Of a DNA stretch of 64,000 nt, positions 57,682 to 64,000 are shown in pieces; the stretch's first letter is position 1, and each line of letters begins with the position of its first letter. This DNA is from Alisma plantago-aquatica (taxonomy: Eukaryota > Streptophyta > Magnoliopsida > Alismatales > Alismataceae). The position numbers and the translations under genes are program-made. The DNA is taken from NCBI GenBank assembly GCA_963693085.1, contig OY856411.1, positions 65,623,501 through 65,687,500 on the forward strand, in the 5' to 3' direction. Below the pieces are notes generated by a model. The model searched no databases. It was not told the DNA's origin and saw nothing but the letters and a program-made list of their open reading frames with translations.

Positions 57682-59307
57682 TGTTGGATCCTAGATAGGT
57701 GATTAGATGCTCTAGAGGGGGGGGTGAATAGAGCTGAAAGCACTTACACAAAATTCATTAAACCTTCAAAATATATGACAAGATAAGGTTGCTAAATAGG
57801 TAATTTGAGTGCAACTAAATCAAGCATAGCAAGGATAAGAGAGATTGAACATGCACCAATTAGACAAGCTATTTAGAGTGGTTCCACACTTCAAACTAGA
57901 AGTGTGTCAGTCCACTTGCCTAGAGAGGTCAACCTCTAGGACTTCAACCAATTGCACTCTTATATTCATTAATAAGACATACAATACATGACCAACAAAG
58001 GACTTACCTATCCAATACAAAGAGTCTTCAACCTTACCAAGGACTTACCCACTTTGCAAGAGTCTTCGGCCTTCTCCAAGGACTTACCCACTCTTGCACA
58101 AGTCTTCGGCCTTGCAGGAATTACCCACTCTTCTTGGATCTTCCGCCTTTGACTTCACCTTCACTCGGAGAAGCTTTCCACCAAGGTCTTACCCACTTGA
58201 TCTTGAGTCTTCTGCCTTCTCCAAGGACTTACCCACTCTAGCTCCAAGTCTTCAGCCTTGATCTTCACCAAGGGACGCCTTCCCTTGTTCTTCTTCACCT
58301 CTCTTGGACAAGAGAGAGAACCTTCATCTTCATGGTTGAAAGAAGAGATAGGAGGTGGTGGAAGTGAGAGCCTCACAAGATATACAAATAATACTAGCTC
58401 TCTTACAAATCTCCTACTCACTCTAATGGATGTAGCAAGTGATTAAGCTTAGAAAGAGAGGAGACTGTAGGAAGCACTCAACTATAGAATAGGAACCTCA
58501 CAAAGAGTTTGCAATGAATGCTCAACCTTGGAATGAAGCCCAAGGGGTCCTATTTATAGCTGGGGATGCCTCTTAGCCTTTGGGAACACTTGAGAACGAA
58601 AACTAGCCGTTTTGTGGCTTGCAACAGATCTATTTTCACTTGTTGCAACTCCACAACGGCTAGAATCACTTTTCTGCACTTTTTCGTACAGTCTGATCGG
58701 CCGAGTTTATATAAAGGTAACTCGGCCGAACCACTAAAAGACAAGGCTGAAAGCTAGACTGTCGGCCGAGTTCCTTTGGAGAAACTCGGCCGATCGGTCG
58801 ACTTTCATCTTGGACCGATCAGTGGATCGGCCGAGTTTCCTAGCTAGAAACTCGACCGAACGGGAATCGGCTGAGTTTGTAACTCGGCCGATTGCAACAA
58901 AAATTCCAGAATATATGGATCGGCCGAGTTTGGAATTCGGCCGACAAAATCCCTGTTATGGGTATTTTGGAATTTTCGTTTGACTATACAAATGATGGAT
59001 TTTTGTGTCCCAATAATTTTTCTAAGCTTAATTACAAGTCATACAATCATTACAAGTGGTTACAAAGCAATTCTAAGGTCATTTACATAGAGATCCCAAA
59101 TTGCACACTTGTAGCTATTTTGACTTGTCTTTTCTCCAATTTGATATGCGCAAGTTAGGGCATTTGGAGTGTGTCTAAACCTAATCTGAAATCACTCAAT
59201 GTAGAAGCATTAGACACCAATATGTGGAATGGTTAGTCATCATCAAAACAAGGGTTTAGTCAATTTAGACGTGAGTCAACATTGACCTAATTGACCTTGA
59301 GTCAACA
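57682..59307 (-). repeat. 5' LTR of the gag-only element
   Basis: TGTTGGATCC to GAGTCAACA. TATA box CTATAAATAG (minus) at 58550-58559, palindrome array 58694-58944. Nearly identical to 52209-53833. Confidence 0.9.
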
Positions 59308-59312
59308 GAGTT
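59308..59312. other. Target-site duplication of the gag-only element (right)
   Basis: GAGTT, identical to 52204-52208. Confidence 0.9.
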
Positions 59313-59776
59313 GATATTGTTGGTCAAACCCTTTGTTGTCATGTTGTTGGATCTAGTAGGGTTGGATGATGTTGGTGTTTCTAAGGAGACCTTGCCTAAT
59401 CCGATGACCCAATGTTACTCTATAGTGAGTGCATACGAATGACATCCATTTGAATGAATTGTAAATCAATGACTTTCACTTCATTGTATTGTTAGAGCGC
59501 TTGACCAATTATATGGATTACTTTTACTAACCTGATGTTACATTTTAGGCAAAATAGTTACTTTACGTACCAAACGGTTATGTTTTGTATGACATAATTA
59601 CTTTTTGATGAGTTTTACTTTTTATTTTCATTTCATATATATTAAATTCAATTTCTTGCTTATATGCCTCATTTTAAATATTTGAACATTACATTCTATG
59701 TATATAACTCAAGACTCGATGTTCGACATTGAGAGAATGAATGGGAGAGAGATGAGATGGGAAAATAAGATACTAA
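59313..59776. other. No gene seen
   Basis: AT-rich intergenic sequence. About 59550-59600 is a diverged match to 51960-52025. Confidence 0.5.
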
Positions 59777-60742
59777 GGCTCTGATTGGTTTAGTGCAAGT
59801 TTTAAGTTATGTGTAACTCATTTTCCGGGAACTCTAATTTAGTTTCTGAAACTTAAGTTCCACTCAGTTCTATGTGATTGGTTTGTAGTAAGTGTAAACA
59901 TAAAAATCATAAAAATTTGTTGATTTTTACTGTGTGATGTATAATAAGTAAAGAAGACAAAGACATAAAGAAAGAATCGTGAATAATCATAGTTTTTTTT
60001 AACTATAATAACCACAACTAGTAGTCATGGTATGGATGTTTCTCCTTCAAAAAAATATTTTTGTGTTGTATAATTACAATGTTAATAAAAATATATGGTT
60101 AAAATCACATTACAATATATTTATTTCACTTTTTATGTACAAAATATTACAACAAAATCTGCATTTTATGTGTTTGTAAATATAAATTTTGGTTCATCAT
60201 TATTTAATAATGTACTATATTATTTTTTAGTATATATTTCGTGCACATTGTATGTAATTATCATTTTCACATCATATTCTTTAAATATGAAAAATAGAAT
60301 ATTTTAGATCAGTCATAGTTTTGTCAGATGATGTAGTGTGTGCTTTTCATTGTGTTCATGTATTTTTATTTTATTAACTGTACTGATAATGGTAGTTACA
60401 ATGTAAAATGTTTTACATAGTGTAATTATAGTATATTGTCATGTTATGTTATGATTTTGCAATAAGTCGTATCAACAACGCCAACATTAGTAGTCATGCA
60501 TGTGTCATTTATGAAGAATGAAAAATATAAATGTGTAGGAAATATAGTTAATTGTTCTAAAACTCATTTTTCGCTCTTTTTAAGAGGGAACTCAAAAACT
60601 GTGTTTTGTATGTAAGTTTGTAACTCGCTGGAAATAATGGAACTCAAGTTCCAACACTTGCTTTAAACCAATCATGAAAAAATACTTAAGAAACTCTAGT
60701 TCATAAGTTTTTCAGACTAGTTACGACAAACTAATCAGAGCC
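59777..60742. mobile_element. Non-autonomous Harbinger-like element (966 bp)
   Basis: The ends GGCTCTGATTGGTTT and (complement) GGCTCTGATTAGTTT match at 14 of 15 bases and are flanked by TAA on both sides (59774-59776 and 60743-60745). A three-base TAA/TTA duplication is characteristic of PIF/Harbinger transposition. The interior is AT-rich, with only a 70-codon frame and no transposase, so it is a large MITE. Confidence 0.7.
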
Positions 60743-60893
60743 TAAGCCTGACCGAGCTAGTCCATAGATCTGGATTAGTTTATCTGGATTTAATCTTATT
60801 TTTTTTGGCAACCCAATCCCATTGCAAGCACTCATTAAATTATATATATGTAAGTTTTTCGGCTCTTTTTAAGAGGGAACTCAGAAACTCTAT

Positions 60894-60896
60894 GTT

Positions 60897-60929
<33 letters not shown>

Positions 60930-60941
60930 ATATATATATAT
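60894..60941. repeat. (TA)n tract
   Basis: TATATA repeat interrupted by TACATA, directly left of the inverted-repeat element at 60942. Confidence 0.9.
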
Positions 60942-61592
<651 letters not shown>

Positions 61593-61767
61593 AGCAAGCG
61601 TGCTATTACTAGCTATATCAGCCGCTGCAGAATAAAGATGAATGGCGGAGGCCGTAGCAGTTGGCACTCCTCATGAAATCGACGTGATTGATAAAGTTCC
61701 CAATTTCTCTTGTATCGCTCACGGAACGGAGGTTACAAATTTTAAAACTGGTATAATTTATAGAATT
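61593..61767. other. Unique-looking segment between TA arrays
   Basis: 175 bases of mixed sequence (for example GAATGGCGGAGGCCGTAGCA) of higher complexity and GC than the flanks. Open in plus and minus frames for up to about 45 codons, without a recognisable domain. Confidence 0.4.
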
Positions 61768-62448
<681 letters not shown>

Positions 62449-62449
62449 T

Positions 62450-63155
62450 CACCATCCACGGCTGCAGCATCGACAACAGTGAAGGTGAAAGGCACCGGCG
62501 GAAAACTGCTGCAGAGGCCACATGGCCTTGGTTTCGCATGCTTCCCTCGACTGCTCAGTCGTAGACGCTACACGACCTTGGTTGCATTTCAAATTCTTGC
62601 TACTCAATAGCAGAGGCCACATGGCCTTACGTGATCTTATGATCTATACTGACCTTGGAGGAAATGGAAACAACTAGTTAGTAGTGGGTGGAGACAACGA
62701 TCGAAAATATCTAAACCGGTGGGATTATGTGAATGCAGACCAGACAGTGAAGCAGATGACTGCGGAATTACGGAGGGTCTCATTATTAATTGCTTACTTT
62801 CACCAAGCAGGGTAAATGCAACTGTGTGTACCGGCCGGTACACCATTCCTGAGCCAATATAGGCTAAAAGAATTGCTTACTCATTATTAATTGCTTACTT
62901 TCACCATTCTGTCTACTACTTACTAGTTGTTTCCATTTCCTCCAAGGTCGGTATAGATTAAAAGATCACACAAGGCCATGTGGCCTCGGCTATTGAGTAG
63001 CAAGAAGTTGAAATGCAGCCAAGGTGGTGTAGCGTCTGAGCACCCGAGGGAAGCATGCGAAACCAAGGCAGTGTGGCCTCTGCGCCGGTTTTCCGCCGGT
63101 GCCTTTCACCCTCACTGTTGCCGATGCTGAAGCCGCGGATGCTGACTTCTTCCCG
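62450..63155. repeat. Large inverted repeat (~245-bp arms, ~220-bp loop)
   Basis: Arm 1 (62450-62690) and the reverse complement of arm 2 (62912-63155) align along their whole length at roughly 88% by eye, sharing GTGAAAGGCACCGGCGGAAA, TTTCGCATGCTTCCCTCG and TTGGAGGAAATGGAAACAAC. The loop and its edge contain a direct duplication of ATTATTAATTGCTTACTTTC (62782 and 62881). The arms are GC-rich and keep similar open frames ([16 protein letters not shown]). It could be long terminal inverted repeats of a Mutator-like element or an inverted gene fragment. Confidence 0.75.
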
Positions 63156-63540
63156 GCCCGACCCCCAAGGACGCCGACCTCTCCCCGCCGACGGTGACAC
63201 TGCATACGCCTTGGAGGATGTTGATGTTGTGAATGTTCAGCCATGCAGCATATCAGCCGCAATCCTCCCTGTCTGAACCCGTCTTCGTTCTTACCCTGTG
63301 TTTTGCTTAGTTCGGTCATTATCCAACTACAACGATAAGCGGATCAGAACCCCTCATCTCCAAACGGCTGCTCTCGCTGCGAGTTGACCACATCATCCCG
63401 TCCCTTCCCTTTCTATATTGCTTCCCTGTAAAATGACGAATAGGAGGAGGCGGAGAGAACACATAATGCGGGACATGCTTACGGCGGAAAACAGTGACAC
63501 CATGTCCTCTAGGCACGAGACTCCGATTTGTAGCCAAGCG
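63156..63540. other. GC-moderate segment, no assigned gene
   Basis: A 109-codon minus frame (62990-63319) extends out of arm 2 into this region and begins MTELSKTQGKNEDGFRQGG. No family is recognised. It could be the rest of the gene from which the inverted arms derive. A 72-codon minus frame (63319-63537) also lacks a recognisable domain. Confidence 0.35.
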
Positions 63541-64000
63541 TCCTTCCTAACCTGTCAGTGCGAGTCTATAAAGTAGGCAAGGGAATGTGCAACGACAATT
63601 TGTATCGTGTTGTATTCGTAATGATCACACAAAAAACATCCAACAAGAAGATAATGGAAATTCCTTTCGGTCTAGGGATTCACAACGATGAACACTTGTA
63701 AATACGCTCCTCGACAGAGTGAAATTCACAAGAACACATGTGCAGGGCTGAATCGCCCTATATTTACAGAACTGTTGGTGAAATAAACATTTTCTACTCT
63801 ATCTTATTTATAGTTTTCTTAACACTGAATAAATTGTTGGAGTAGCAAACCGAATAAGGAAATGATTTCCTTATTATACTTGATATTTGAAAGAATGTAG
63901 AAAAAGTAGTGCGATATAGTTGGCAAAGCATGGAAACCAAGGAACTCCTATTTAAAGAATTCCAACGTGATAAATAAGTAAGTTAATAAGTACTCGTTTA
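63541..64000 (-). mobile_element. Possible LTR fragment at the right edge
   Basis: The layout resembles a minus-oriented copia LTR: a CACAAGAACACATGTGCAGG leader block, then a CTATAAATAAG TATA-like box (minus, about 63807-63817). No boundary, PBS or partner is in the window, so the call is tentative. Confidence 0.3.

Larger units (their letters stand above)
52209..59307 (-). mobile_element. Young gag-only LTR retrotransposon (SIRE-like copia, 7.1 kb)
   Basis: Complete structure on the minus strand: 5' LTR 57682-59307, PBS 57669-57680, gag 57630-55756, 1.9 kb without coding, PPT 53834-53847, 3' LTR 52209-53833, TSD GAGTT. The LTRs differ at about 13 positions over 1,625 bases (hand count, about 0.8%), so insertion is recent. 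Protease, integrase, RT and RNase H are absent, which makes it a gag-only element (comparable to the TR-GAG class) dependent on an autonomous relative. Confidence 0.9.

Overview
The window looks like intergenic heterochromatin from a large, repeat-rich flowering-plant genome. There is no bacterial-style gene organisation. Almost every supportable feature is a piece of a plant transposable element: Ty1/copia, Ty3/gypsy (Tekay/Del-like and Athila/Tat-like), a CACTA DNA transposon, MITE-like elements and long (TA)n tracts. Primer-binding sites matching plant initiator-tRNA-Met (TGGTATCAGAGC) and the Athila-type leader site (TGGCGYCGTTGCCGGGGA) support a plant. I found no convincing host protein-coding gene, tRNA or rRNA. 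The species cannot be fixed from the sequence.

Layout, left to right. 1-1790 is the 5' part of a minus-strand Tork/TNT1-like copia element (gag-protease, PBS, LTR). 2080-4255 is a block of direct and inverted repeats that also occurs inside the gypsy LTR at 13157-14060. 4258-11709 is a decayed CACTA transposon carrying TNP2-tail, Transposase_24 and Ulp1-protease remnants. 11710-16495 is the 3' end and a very long LTR of a Tekay-like gypsy element. 16740-19314 is an old copia pol. 19315-34160 is a second copia element (B), split by a younger complete copia element (C, 24303-33395, TSD TATAT). 34161-35242 is a short version of the Tekay-like LTR. 35247-37201 is the 5' end of a plus-strand Athila-like element. 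37389-49367 is a minus-strand, pol-less Athila/Tat-like element coding for a Gag fragment, a plant-transposon ORF, a coiled coil and two tandem Ulp1-like cysteine protease domains. 49420-50735 is a copia LTR. 52209-59307 is a young, structurally complete gag-only SIRE-like element (TSD GAGTT). From 59777 to the end there is a Harbinger-like MITE, a small inverted-repeat element embedded in long (TA)n arrays, a 245-bp inverted repeat with GC-rich gene-like arms, and a possible LTR fragment.

Two patterns stand out. First, several unrelated LTR families here each carry a different array of short palindromic words (AACCGATCGGTT, GGTCTCGAGACC, CTCGGCCGAG, TCGAT-ACC-ATCGA). In three families the array lies directly upstream of the LTR TATA box, where an enhancer would sit. 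Second, the element at 37389-49367 has lost gag-pol enzymes but retains tandem Ulp1-like protease domains with recognisable catalytic His-Trp, Gln and Asp-Cys motifs. The nearby CACTA element carries its own, distinct Ulp1 remnant.

Several elements are non-autonomous (gag-only, pol-less or pol-decayed) yet have well-matched LTRs, which suggests they were mobilised by proteins supplied in trans. Boundaries marked by matching TSDs, PBS and PPT are firm. Family assignments come from motif recognition, not from database searches.
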